10,490 nucleotides of DNA from RECH01 sp964431105 (lineage in GTDB: Bacteria; Cyanobacteriota; Cyanobacteriia; RECH01). The position numbers were made by a program, and so were the translations under genes. How positions within the stretch are numbered: the stretch's first letter is position 1; every line of letters starts with the position of its first letter. Where the stretch lies: the NCBI GenBank assembly GCA_964431105.1, contig CAYSIR010000143.1, positions 1 to 10,490 of the forward strand, given 5' to 3'. Of this stretch, positions 1-7,115 are shown piece by piece. The notes under the pieces are model-generated. The model saw only the letters and a program-made list of their open reading frames with translations, ran no database searches and was not told the origin of the DNA.

Positions 1-807
1 AGGGACAGCCGGACGGACGGGGGTGCGATCGCCAGCAGGGTTAGCGTGACCATTACGAGTCCCATTCTGGGAATGGGCATCTGTCGGATTTGCATCTGGG
101 TGCGAAGGGAGATGCCTATCACCTAACCCATCCACATTCAGCCGATAGCCAACATTCCGCACAGTTTGGATTAAGGTTGGCTGCCGTGGATCGGTCTCAA
201 TCTTTTTGCGCAGCGATAGCACATGGGTATCAACGGTGCGATGATTATCAATCTCGTCTGGCCATGCCCGTCTCAACAATTCAGTGCGGCTGAGAGGAAT
301 ACCACCAACCTGAGCAAGCACATAGAGCAGACTAAATTCTTGGGGGGTGAGATCGATATATGCCTCCTTGAGACGCACCCGGCGATGAATCAGGTCAATC
401 TTCAGATCGCCACAGTCTAGTGCATCGGGGGCGGAAATGGAACGACTGCGACGAGCTAATGCGTCAATTCGTGCCAGCAATTCTTGCATCCCAAAGGGCT
501 TGGTTAGGTAATCGTCTGCCCCAGCCCGTAGCCCGGCTACAATATCAGATTCCGTATTTCGAGCCGACAGCATTAGCACAAATGCCTGCTGGTGACGTTG
601 AACCCATCGACAAAATTCTAATCCGTCACCACCCGGCACCTCCGCATCCAAAATCAACAGATCGGGCTGGCGATTCTGAAATGTGTCCTGTGCTTGGTGA
701 ATATCCGCAGACTGATAGACCCAGTAGCCAGCTTGTTGCAAGTGCCAGCCTAGGAGCGATCGCAGATGGGGATTTCCTTCAACAATTTGGATGCAAACAG
801 CGACCAC
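1..807 (-). CDS. OmpR-family two-component response regulator, 3' end outside window
   Basis: A cytoplasmic transcription regulator expected to be phosphorylated by a partner histidine kinase and to bind DNA; no kinase is visible here. The 269 visible codons show a receiver domain (about 4-118) with phosphoacceptor Asp54 (ILDAEVPGGDG), Ser81, Tyr100 and Lys103 (TKPFG), then a winged-helix DNA-binding domain (about 130-224) with the usual LTPQEF, DTHVLSLRKKIE and VRNVGYRL segments. GTG at 805-807 is chosen as start because an in-frame TGA lies three codons upstream; the nearby ATG at 815-817 is in another frame. Two oddities: the acidic pocket, normally two acidic residues, reads VEGNP (Glu10-Gly11), and the frame stays open for at least 45 polar, Pro/Asn/His-rich residues past the winged helix. 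The family is clear; the particular regulator is not identified. Confidence 0.9.
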   Translation of the reverse strand, partial: MVAVCIQIVEGNPHLRSLLGWHLQQAGYWVYQSADIHQAQDTFQNRQPDLLILDAEVPGGDGLEFCRWVQRHQQAFVLMLSARNTESDIVAGLRAGADDYLTKPFGMQELLARIDALARRSRSISAPDALDCGDLKIDLIHRRVRLKEAYIDLTPQEFSLLYVLAQVGGIPLSRTELLRRAWPDEIDNHRTVDTHVLSLRKKIETDPRQPTLIQTVRNVGYRLNVDGLGDRHLPSHPDANPTDAHSQNGTRNGHANPAGDRTPVRPAVP

Positions 808-1152
808 GGTGAATCATCTTTTAAAACGTGCGCCCTCAGCCTAACAGAGCCGTTGTCATGGTTTTGTAACCGGCGCTACTCCTCTATTTCAACCGTCATT
901 TCAAATGCCTATCCACTACGCAGATTTTGCTCGAACTCGGCACGGTGTTTAGGTAGGGGCAACCTGTTCAAATCTGTATTCTTATGTTCAATAGGCGCGG
1001 GATAGGGGCATGGCTCAGACGGCGGTGCAGCAGAAGGTTTGGCGACGTTGAAGGCATAGAAGCCGCTCTAGCGTTGCGGCTTCATCGAGGGCGGGGATCA
1101 GGTTCTGATCCTGATTAGCAATGACGGCTGAGTGCTGACTCCCCTCTGCAAC
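808..1152. other. Intergenic region with two small hairpins, no gene seen
   Basis: No convincing coding frame is visible between the response regulator start and the tRNA terminator. The regulator's promoter should lie here, reading leftward, but I see no clear -10/-35 pair. Two short inverted repeats stand close together: GAAGCCGC/GCGGCTTC at 1059-1066 and 1076-1083 (9-nt loop), and ATCAGG/CCTGAT at 1097-1102 and 1110-1115 (7-nt loop). They could belong to a small RNA or a repeat, but nothing identifies them. Confidence 0.4.
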
Positions 1153-1178
1153 AAAACCCCTGGATGCTCAGGGGTTTT
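1153..1178 (-). terminator. Hairpin terminator of the tRNA-Pro gene
   Basis: A perfect 10-bp stem pairs AAAACCCCTG (1153-1162) with CAGGGGTTTT (1169-1178) around a 6-nt loop. Read on the minus strand it begins about 36 nt after the tRNA 3' end and its arm ends in four T residues. The stem has the A-tract/U-tract symmetry of a factor-independent terminator. It could work on both strands. Confidence 0.8.
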
Positions 1179-1214
1179 ATCAATGTGCTGAATAATGTGC
1201 TGAATATTTAAAAA

Positions 1215-1288
1215 TCGGAGCGGCGGGATTTGAACCCACGACCCCCACTACCCCAAAGTGGTGCGCTACCAAGCTGCGCTACGCCCCG
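1215..1288 (-). tRNA. tRNA-Pro(GGG)
   Basis: The minus strand folds into a full 74-nt cloverleaf. The acceptor stem CGGGGCG/CGCTCCG pairs over 7 bp with one G-T. The D stem is GCGC/GCGC, the anticodon stem CCACT/AGTGG, and the T arm GTGGG-TTCAAAT-CCCGC, followed by discriminator A. The anticodon loop is TTGGGGT, so positions 34-36 are GGG (1252-1254), a proline anticodon for CCC/CCU. The 3' CCA is not encoded and must be added by nucleotidyltransferase. A promoter-like TATGCT lies 20 nt upstream and a hairpin terminator follows. Confidence 0.95.
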
Positions 1289-1308
1289 TTTGCGTTTTAC
1301 GCCTACCT

Positions 1309-1314
1309 AGCATA
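1309..1314 (-). promoter_or_regulatory. Probable -10 element for tRNA-Pro
   Basis: Minus-strand TATGCT in the context GATATGCTAG is a good -10 match, placed so transcription would start about 14 nt before the mature tRNA. No strong -35 hexamer is seen at the right spacing. Further upstream lie a HIP1 octamer (1340-1347) and two direct copies of CATGACAACG near 1358-1377. Confidence 0.45.
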
Positions 1315-1435
1315 TCACAATCCGCCGTTGTTACATTTTGCGATCGCATCTCTTTGCATGACAACGCATGACAACGCACTACAACACAGACGCCACACAG
1401 CGACGAATGGCTGAGCAAAAAAGAGTGGCCAAGCA

Positions 1436-3706
1436 TTAACGAACAATTTGCCCCATATAGTCTCCCCAAACAGCGGCGGCTTGGGCACTGCTGCCAAACG
1501 TGGGGCTGTTGTCATCATTGCCGAGCCATACTCCGCTCACCAAGCCTTGGGCCGGCACATAGCCCACAAACCACAGGTCCACATTGTCGTTCGTCGTTCC
1601 GGTTTTACCCGCCTCGCCCGCGCCCAAAAATGCCGCCCGTCCGGTTCCGCTCTGCACAACGCTTTGCAGCATTCCGGTTAGGGTAGAAGCGATCGCCGGA
1701 TCAATAACTTGGGTATTGGCTTGGGCTTCCTGGCGGTAGTCAAAAATAACGCGGCACGTTTGCAAATCATTGAAATCACTGCAATCACTGCTGTCAAGAA
1801 TACGGCGAATAGTATGCGGCTGATTGCGAACCCCCTGATTGGCCAACACCGAGAAAGCGCCCGTCAGCTCCATCAGCGTCACCTCACTTTGCCCCAGCAC
1901 TAAACCCGGCACCGGATTTAGGCTAGCAGTCACCCCCATGCGCTGAGCCGTGCGGGCCACCCGCTGTAGCCCCACATCCTGAGCAATCCTCAGCGCCACC
2001 ACGTTTTCCGACAACGCCAGCCCAGAGTACATGTCAAGACGGCCGCTTCCAGAGCGGCATCCAGCAAATCGTTGCCCCTGCCAGTTCAGATCGGCACAGG
2101 AATAGGCTGTGCTGGGGGAAATTCCTTGCTCCAGGGCAGCAACGTAGGCAAAAACTTTGAAGGTTGAGCCGGGTTGCCGCAGGGCTTGGGTCGCGCGGTT
2201 GAACTGACTTTCTTGATAGTCTGCACCGCCAACTAGGGCTAACACCTCACCGGACTGCGCATCCAGGGTAACGATCGCCCCCTGCGAATAGCCATAGCTG
2301 ATCCCCGCTGTTTCGATGGTGTTGGTTAAGGCTGCCTCTGCCTGCGACTGCATTTCCAGATTCACCGTACTTTCGATCACGAAATTGCCTTCCTGAGCGA
2401 GCTGCGTTCCCAGCAAGCCTTCTAGCTCAAAAAAAACCTGGCTGTAAAAATAAGGGGCGAGCGTGCTTTCCAGTTCTTCAACAGCGGCGGGGTTCAGCTC
2501 AATGCGCGATCGCCTGGCCCGCTGGGCTTCTTCCGGACTAATGCTGCCCATAGCCACCATGCGGTTAATGACGCGATCGCGCAATTCGATCGCCGTTTCA
2601 TAGTCTTGTACCGGGTTAAAGCGATTGGGTGCAGGCAAAATTCCCACCAGCGTAGCCGCTTCCGACACCGAAAGTTCGCTAGCTGATTTACCAAAATAAA
2701 ACTGAGCTGCATCTTCAAACCCATACAGCCCGCTGCCCAAATACACCCGATTCAGATAGGTCAGCATCAAGTCATCTTTGCTGTGAAACACTTCCAGCTT
2801 CAGCGCCACCAGCGCCTCTCGTATCTTGCGCCTGAGAGAATCCTCCGTGCCGACATAGCTACGAAACACACTGCGAGCCAACTGCTGGGTAATGGTGCTG
2901 CCCCCTTCCCGAATTTCGCCATCTCGCACATTAGTGAGCAGCGCCCGCGCAATGCCAATCGGGTCGATGCCCAGATGCCAATGAAACCGAGAGTCTTCAG
3001 AAGCCATCACCGCAGCGGGCAAATGGCGAGAATAGTCAGAGAGGCGCTGTAGCTCTCGGTGCGACTGACTACGAGGTTGACGGAGCGGCGTTTCGCCATC
3101 CCGCGAGTACACAATGACCGGCCCTTCCACTGACTGCGGCAACGGCCGTACCGTAAACTTCTGCCATTCCAACCCAATCCACAGCGCCACCAGCGCTGAA
3201 ACCCCTGTCAGCCCATACAGCCCATACCGAGTCGCATTGACATACCACGGGGGCGGATTGTGAAACTCAATCTGAACCGCTGCGGCCAGTTCTGGTGGGC
3301 CGAGGGTGAAGCGATCGCCATGAAATAACGTGACGTATTCGACCCGCCGCCGCCCCACATAAATGCCGTTGGTAGATTTTTGATCCTTCAGCGTAAAAGC
3401 AGCGCGAGATTTACTGCTATCGCGCGATAGGGACAAATGCACCTGGCTGACTACCGGATTTCGCACCACAATATCGCAGGAACGGCTGCTGCGCCCCAGC
3501 AGGTAGCGATCGCCCAATAACGGATAGCGATCGGTTTTGCCGCTCTCAAGGTCTTTCACAACCAATTCGGGGACACGAGCGCTGGGATTAAGGGCCAAGG
3601 CTGAAAAATCAATCCGTGCCTGCACCGTCTGCACCATGTGGGTCAGTGTACCGAGCAGCGTATTGGACTGATTCGGTGGCTTTTGGGGAGATTGGGGAGG
3701 AGTCAT
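1436..3706 (-). CDS. Class A penicillin-binding protein with N-terminal FHA domain
   Basis: A bifunctional peptidoglycan synthase of 756 residues that polymerises lipid II glycan strands and cross-links stem peptides outside the inner membrane. A cytoplasmic FHA domain (about 68-147) keeps the phosphothreonine-binding pattern Gly71-Arg72, Ser87-x-x-His90 and Asn113-Gly114. One membrane helix follows (about 160-180). The GT51 transglycosylase has catalytic Glu237 in ASEDSRFHWHLGID, then GGSTITQQLAR (268-278) and RRKIREAL (292-299). The transpeptidase has Ser514-Thr-Phe-Lys517, Ser566-Glu-Asn568 and Lys701-Thr-Gly. All catalytic motifs are present, so it should be active. Cysteine pairs 537/550 and 642/651 in the outer domain could form disulfides. 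The ATG at 3704-3706 lacks a clear Shine-Dalgarno, but the FHA domain needs this upstream region. The FHA suggests control by Ser/Thr kinases (inference). Confidence 0.95.
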   Translation of the reverse strand: MTPPQSPQKPPNQSNTLLGTLTHMVQTVQARIDFSALALNPSARVPELVVKDLESGKTDRYPLLGDRYLLGRSSRSCDIVVRNPVVSQVHLSLSRDSSKSRAAFTLKDQKSTNGIYVGRRRVEYVTLFHGDRFTLGPPELAAAVQIEFHNPPPWYVNATRYGLYGLTGVSALVALWIGLEWQKFTVRPLPQSVEGPVIVYSRDGETPLRQPRSQSHRELQRLSDYSRHLPAAVMASEDSRFHWHLGIDPIGIARALLTNVRDGEIREGGSTITQQLARSVFRSYVGTEDSLRRKIREALVALKLEVFHSKDDLMLTYLNRVYLGSGLYGFEDAAQFYFGKSASELSVSEAATLVGILPAPNRFNPVQDYETAIELRDRVINRMVAMGSISPEEAQRARRSRIELNPAAVEELESTLAPYFYSQVFFELEGLLGTQLAQEGNFVIESTVNLEMQSQAEAALTNTIETAGISYGYSQGAIVTLDAQSGEVLALVGGADYQESQFNRATQALRQPGSTFKVFAYVAALEQGISPSTAYSCADLNWQGQRFAGCRSGSGRLDMYSGLALSENVVALRIAQDVGLQRVARTAQRMGVTASLNPVPGLVLGQSEVTLMELTGAFSVLANQGVRNQPHTIRRILDSSDCSDFNDLQTCRVIFDYRQEAQANTQVIDPAIASTLTGMLQSVVQSGTGRAAFLGAGEAGKTGTTNDNVDLWFVGYVPAQGLVSGVWLGNDDNSPTFGSSAQAAAVWGDYMGQIVR

Positions 3707-3806
3707 GCCAATGCTAGAGAGGATACAAGCTGAAAAATGGGTGAGTGAAACAATGCACGGTATTGAGATGTGGAGGGAGCCTATTACCTTTGCGCCCTTT
3801 CTTATT

Positions 3807-4007
3807 TGCCAGTTTTGGGAGAAAGACGTTGAAGGTTTTGNNNNNNNNNNNNNNNNNNNNNNNNNNNNNNNNNNNNNNNNNNNNNNNNNNNNNNNNNNNN
3901 NNNNNNNNNNNNNNNNNNNNNNNNNNNNNNNNNNNNNNNNTGCCAGTTTTGGGAGAAAGACGTTGAAGGTTTTGCTCCAAATCTCTCTGCCAGTTTTGGG
4001 AGAGAAG
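3807..4007. repeat. 47-bp tandem repeat interrupted by an assembly gap
   Basis: A 34-nt block starting TGCCAGTTTTGGGAGAAAGA occurs at 3807-3840, just before the N run, and identically at 3941-3974, just after it. The next partial unit starts at 3988, which sets the period at 47 bp; the spacer is CTCCAAATCTCTC. The last unit can fold: CTCTCTGCCA pairs with TGGGAGAG around GTTT with one mismatch. The array lies in the region upstream of the penicillin-binding protein start and ends well before the RTX gene. Copy number is unknown because the gap falls inside it. Similar gggag-rich repeats are common between cyanobacterial genes (general knowledge, not checked). Confidence 0.85.
3841..3940. other. 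100-N assembly gap
   Basis: Exactly 100 N with copies of the same repeat on both sides. The offset between flanking copies (134) is not a multiple of the 47-bp period, so the N count is a placeholder and not a measured length. Confidence 0.95.
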
Positions 4008-4147
4008 CGCCATTAAACACATTAAACACAAGTATCAAGAATTTCTTGCGCAATACAAGTTTGGCACCATCCCCCAATTTCAGAAAAACCGCTGATGAAA
4101 TTGACGCTGTTAGCAGTTATAACAAGAACACTTTTGAAACGTTTAGG

Positions 4148-4229
4148 GGTAGTCCTTATATTGGTCATAATTTCGGGTGGTGTGGACGACGCCCACACCA
4201 CCCGAAACCATCACATGAATATCACTATC
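4148..4229. repeat. Palindromic dispersed element, copy A
   Basis: A 15-bp perfect inverted repeat, TTTCGGGTGGTGTGG (4171-4185) with CCACACCACCCGAAA (4193-4207), encloses a 7-nt loop ACGACGC. Weaker pairing extends outward to about 4164 and 4214. The unit continues into flanks shared with copy B at 7116-7196: GGTAGTCCT and ATTGGT on the left, ACATGAATA on the right. Both copies have the same orientation. It lies about 250 bp upstream of the RTX gene. No coding frame is visible. It resembles a REP- or MITE-type element. Confidence 0.8.
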
Positions 4230-4482
4230 CGTTTAGGCTGATGTGACTGGTGACGTTACCCGTGGCTAGCCTTGAAAGAACAATCCAGTCGTTTATGGCA
4301 GTAGCCATTGTGTTTAGGGCATGGGATTTTTGCTTAGCGTTATGAGACGGCTCGTTTGAACTAATGTGCCGGTTTGGGTCGGCATCAGTGAACCTCGCTC
4401 AGCCCACGGCTAATGCACAGCTAATCCACTACTGACTCAGGGGTGCAATTACCAACCCACCTAGTCTGTAGGAGAAATATGA
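4230..4482 (+). promoter_or_regulatory. Leader region and ribosome binding site of the RTX gene
   Basis: No gene is visible here; it should hold the promoter of the RTX gene, but no -10/-35 pair is convincing. A clear Shine-Dalgarno AGGAG (4470-4474) sits 8 nt before the ATG at 4483. Another ATG at 4479-4481, out of frame, reads only four codons to a TGA (4491-4493) that lies just past the main start, so it may act as a tiny overlapping upstream frame. Confidence 0.5.
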
Positions 4483-6710
4483 ATGCTGTCTGAGAATTCT
4501 TTACCCGCGCTGGGGTTGACTCAACCGGAGCCGAGTCCATCCAGTGATGCTATAACGCCAACGATCGCGATTACACCCGATCGCACCCAGCTCAACCTAC
4601 CCCAACGCGATCGCACCCGTGCAATCTCTCCCCTCGCCCGCGTAAACGGCAGCCCAAATCGCGATCGCATTATTGCCAGCCATCAGGCAACCGTCATTTT
4701 GGCGCAGGATGGTCATGATTATGTCCGAGGTCGAGACGGCAATGATCGCATTTTTGGAGGTCGCGGCAACGATCGGCTACATGGCGATGATGGTAACGAT
4801 TATCTTAACGGGCAGCAGGGCAACGATAGTCTGATTGGCGGTGCTGGCCACGATACGCTATTGGGCGGTGCAGGGCGCGATCGCCTCCATGGGCAAGCCG
4901 GAAATGATCGGCTGATGGGTGGAGCAGACTCCGATCGCCTCAATGGAGGAACAGGCAACGACCTCCTCAGCGGAGGCAGCGGCAGTGATGTCTTGATTGG
5001 TGGTGCAGGGCGCGATCGCCTGAATGGTGGTGGCGGTCGCGATCGGCTGCTCGGTGGAACAGGCAACGATGTGCTAAATGGTGGCAGTGGCAACGATGTG
5101 TTAGTGGGTGGGCCCGGCAGAAACATCTTGACGGGTGGCAGTGGTGGCGATCGCTTCATCCTGTCACTACGGCAAAGCGATCGAACCCTTAGAAATGCCG
5201 ATATTATTACCGATTTTGGCAGCGGCCCCGACAAAATCCGTATACAGGGCAACGTTCAATTCTTTGATTTACGGTTCATTCAAACACAGAGCAGCCGCAC
5301 CATTATTCGCCATCTGCCATCTGGACATTACCTAGCGATTATGTCTGGCGTGGATGCTGATGATCTGACCGCCCGCGACTTTGGCATGACGGATAATACC
5401 AACCCTACGCCCGCTCCCACACCGACCCCTACTCCCACGCCCGCTCCCACACCGACCCCCATTCCCACGCCCGCTCCCACACCGACCCCCATTCCCACGC
5501 CCGCTCCCACACCGACCNNNNNNNNNNNNNNNNNNNNNNNNNNNNNNNNNNNNNNNNNNNNNNNNNNNNNNNNNNNNNNNNNNNNNNNNNNNNNNNNNNN
5601 NNNNNNNNNNNNNNNNNTCCCACGCCCGCTCCCACACCGACCCCTACTCCCACGCCCACGCCGACCCCTATTCCCACGCCTCTGCCCGGACAGTTGAGCT
5701 TTAGCAATGCAGCCTACTCGGTCAATGAAAATGGAACGGCTACAATCACCGTCTCCCGCACCGGTGGTAGTGATGGGGTTGTGTCCGTCAACTTTGCCAC
5801 GATCGCGGGTGGAACCGCGACAACGGCAGTAGACTACCTTCCCCAATCTGGAGTGCTATCCTTTGCCGATGGACAGGTGAGCCGTACCTTTACCGTGCCG
5901 ATTATTGACGATGCGCTAGACGAACCGAATGAAACGATCCGTTTGCAACTGTCCGACGCAACCGGCGGCGCTAACCTCGGAACCAGCAACGCCACGCTGA
6001 CGATTGTGGATAATGACATCGCTGGCGGCCTGCCTGCTGCTATAGACATCCAGAGCGATCCTGTTACAAAATTTACGCCAACAGCAACACAGGGCGCGAT
6101 CGCTGCCCTGAACGGCCCGGCCATCACCATCGGCACACAGACCCTCTACATCGGCACCTGGCAGCGTTCTGGCAACAACCAAGACCCCATTATTGCCAGC
6201 TTTGATAGCGTCAATCCGTCCAATAACTGGGTGAGAACTGACTACGAAAGCACCGGGGCAGACGGTCGCGGCTATGGGCTGTTTTGGGATGGCAGCAATT
6301 TGTATGGGGTGTTCAGCGTTGATGGAACCCAAGGGGCAGCGTCCGAAGATTTCCGGCGGGTTTCTGGCAGCGCTACCCAGCAATGGTTGCGCAGCTATGG
6401 TCAGGGCGGCGGGCCAAAAGTTGGCGTTGTCGCCCGCATTAACCCCGCCAACGGAACTATGGATGCGGCAGCCTATTTCTCAGCACGGCTGAGTAGCGGC
6501 AATTCCAATTCACTGGTTGTCAAAGATATGCGCTTGAACACCAATAATAATTTGGTCATCCGCGCCGATTCTTGGTTCTCCCCCCGCAATCCCGATGGTT
6601 CAGCTATGACGCAGGTAGGGTCGGGCGGTTCTCCCCACGATTACACCATCGAAATCACCCCGGATTTGCGCACAGTGGTTAACACCTCCGCCGTTGGATG
6701 GGTGCCCTAA
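4483..6710 (+). CDS. RTX / Calx-beta multidomain calcium-binding protein, one gene across an assembly gap
   Basis: Probably an exported or surface protein. Residues 83-226 form 16 in-register RTX nonapeptides (GGxGxDxLx), which bind calcium in a beta-roll, followed by the RTX-typical ADIITDFGSGPDKIRI (239-254). A Pro-Thr linker (PTPAPTPTPI units) starts at residue 308 and runs into the N gap at 5518-5617. After the gap the linker resumes, then a Calx-beta domain (about 5690-6015) with LDEPNETI and VDND, then about 225 residues of unrecognised sequence (6030-6707) rich in Gly, Asn and Trp. The frames before and after the gap differ, but both read PTPAPTPT; 100 N is a placeholder, so one protein of more than 700 residues is the best reading. 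No signal peptide is seen, which fits type I export of RTX proteins; no exporter is nearby. The start is supported by AGGAG. Substrate and function are unknown. Confidence 0.85.
4607..5154. repeat. Cluster of five HIP1 octamers in phase with the RTX repeat
   Basis: Perfect GCGATCGC occurs at 4607, 4661, 4877, 5012 and 5147. The spacings are 54, 216, 135 and 135, all multiples of 27, the length of one RTX nonapeptide. Four of the sites encode Arg-Asp-Arg (residues 42-44, 60-62, 132-134, 177-179) and the last Gly-Asp-Arg (222-224). HIP1 is the abundant octamer of many cyanobacterial genomes and also occurs throughout the rest of this window. Confidence 0.85.
5404..5690 (+). repeat. 30-bp tandem repeat coding for the Pro-Thr linker
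   Basis: Units of 30 bp coding PTPAPTPTPT or PTPAPTPTPI lie at 5404-5433, 5434-5463 and 5464-5493, with a fourth (5494-5517) cut by the N run. After the gap another full unit lies at 5619-5648, followed by degenerate units ending in PLPGQ. Units 2 and 3 are identical, which suggests recent slippage or expansion, and explains the failed assembly. Confidence 0.9.
5518..5617. other. 100-N assembly gap inside the RTX gene
   Basis: Exactly 100 N inside the 30-bp tandem repeat. The length shifts the frame by one base, although the repeat on both sides is in coding register, so the gap size is nominal and the apparent frame break is artificial. Confidence 0.95.
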
Positions 6711-6797
6711 GCCTGATGTATCCAAGGATAGAGCGATCGCCCCTACAAAATCCAAGGCATAAAGTGTTAATGATTTGATGATCTTCGGTATTTAGGG

Positions 6798-6828
6798 TTG
6801 CGATCGCCTATGGAATAACCGCTAAAAT
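6798..6828 (+). promoter_or_regulatory. Candidate promoter of the 6S-like RNA
   Basis: TAAAAT (6823-6828) is a good -10 hexamer placed 7-8 nt before the first base of the closing stem (6836). TTGCGA (6798-6803) is a possible -35 with a long 19-nt spacer; it overlaps a HIP1 octamer at 6800-6807. Confidence 0.5.
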
Positions 6829-6835
6829 AGTGAGC

Positions 6836-7036
6836 AAGTTCTACTGCGGCGTTGGTGACTGCCAATAGTGTTTTATGATCTATGCTTTTTGAATTTGGGA
6901 ATAACGCAAGTTCGGTGGCAGTAAACCGGGCCGAGTTCTTAACCGAGCCTGAACCCGGAAACTTAAAATCGAGCGCATGTTCCCACCTGGATTTTCCAGG
7001 TCAAAAACTGAGGTAAGACGGCGTTGCGGGGAACTT
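6836..7036 (+). ncRNA. ssrS: 6S RNA candidate (called ssaA in some cyanobacteria)
   Basis: 6S RNA mimics an open promoter and binds RNA polymerase holoenzyme to tune transcription. The stretch has the 6S layout. The 5' end AAGTTCTACTGCGGCGTT (6836-6853) pairs with GGCGTTGCGGGGAACTT (7020-7036) through 17 pairs, including G-T, with one bulged A. The strands between are mostly unpaired. A small hairpin ACCTGG-ATTTT-CCAGGT (6985-7001) occupies the 3' side, and an upper stem contains CCGGG/CCCGG and GTTC/GAAC (6927-6958). The segment GAAACTTAAAATCGAGCG plus the following CACCTGG hairpin resembles the E. coli 6S segment with CTTAAAACTGCGACG and its CACCTTG hairpin (from memory). The length of about 200 nt fits, a -10 box lies upstream, and no protein frame explains it. 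Exact ends are not defined. Confidence 0.7.
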
Positions 7037-7052
7037 ACCTATAATTCATTGG

Positions 7053-7067
7053 GCTGGCTTGTCCAGC
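7053..7067 (+). terminator. Weak hairpin after the 6S-like RNA
   Basis: GCTGG/CCAGC pairs over 5 bp with loop CTTGT, about 16 nt after the closing stem. There is no T-tract directly behind it, only CACTCTTGTCCTTG, so its role as terminator is uncertain. Confidence 0.3.
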
Positions 7068-7115
7068 ACTCTTGTCCTTGTTCACTTAGAGTAAGGACAT
7101 TTTTGTTGGCATTTC

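Noticed and set aside
420..812. 130-codon plus-strand frame at the left end
   Set aside because: It lies opposite the response regulator, whose minus-strand frame shows complete receiver and winged-helix motifs.
3807..4007. CRISPR array
   Set aside because: The whole 47-bp unit repeats and the 34-nt block plus 13-nt spacer lacks unique spacer sequences of usual length; no cas gene is near.
4012..4030. Doubled ATTAAACAC as a possible iteron or origin
   Set aside because: Only two 9-bp copies, with no DnaA boxes or replication gene nearby.
3705..4077. Several frames through the first N gap on both strands
   Set aside because: They are held open by N bases and tandem repeats and contain no recognisable protein feature.
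4800..5252. 150-codon minus-strand frame rich in Pro and Ser opposite the RTX array
   Set aside because: It is the mirror of the repetitive GGxGxDxLx coding sequence. The plus-strand frame has domain support and a ribosome binding site.
5328..5846. Minus-strand frames with long Gly-Val or Gly-Arg repeats around the second gap
   Set aside because: They are the reverse of the Pro-Thr linker and run through N bases; no domain or start signal supports them.
6836..7036. tmRNA or RNase P RNA
   Set aside because: No tRNA-like ends or tag frame for tmRNA, no recognisable RNase P core, and the length of about 200 nt is too short for both.
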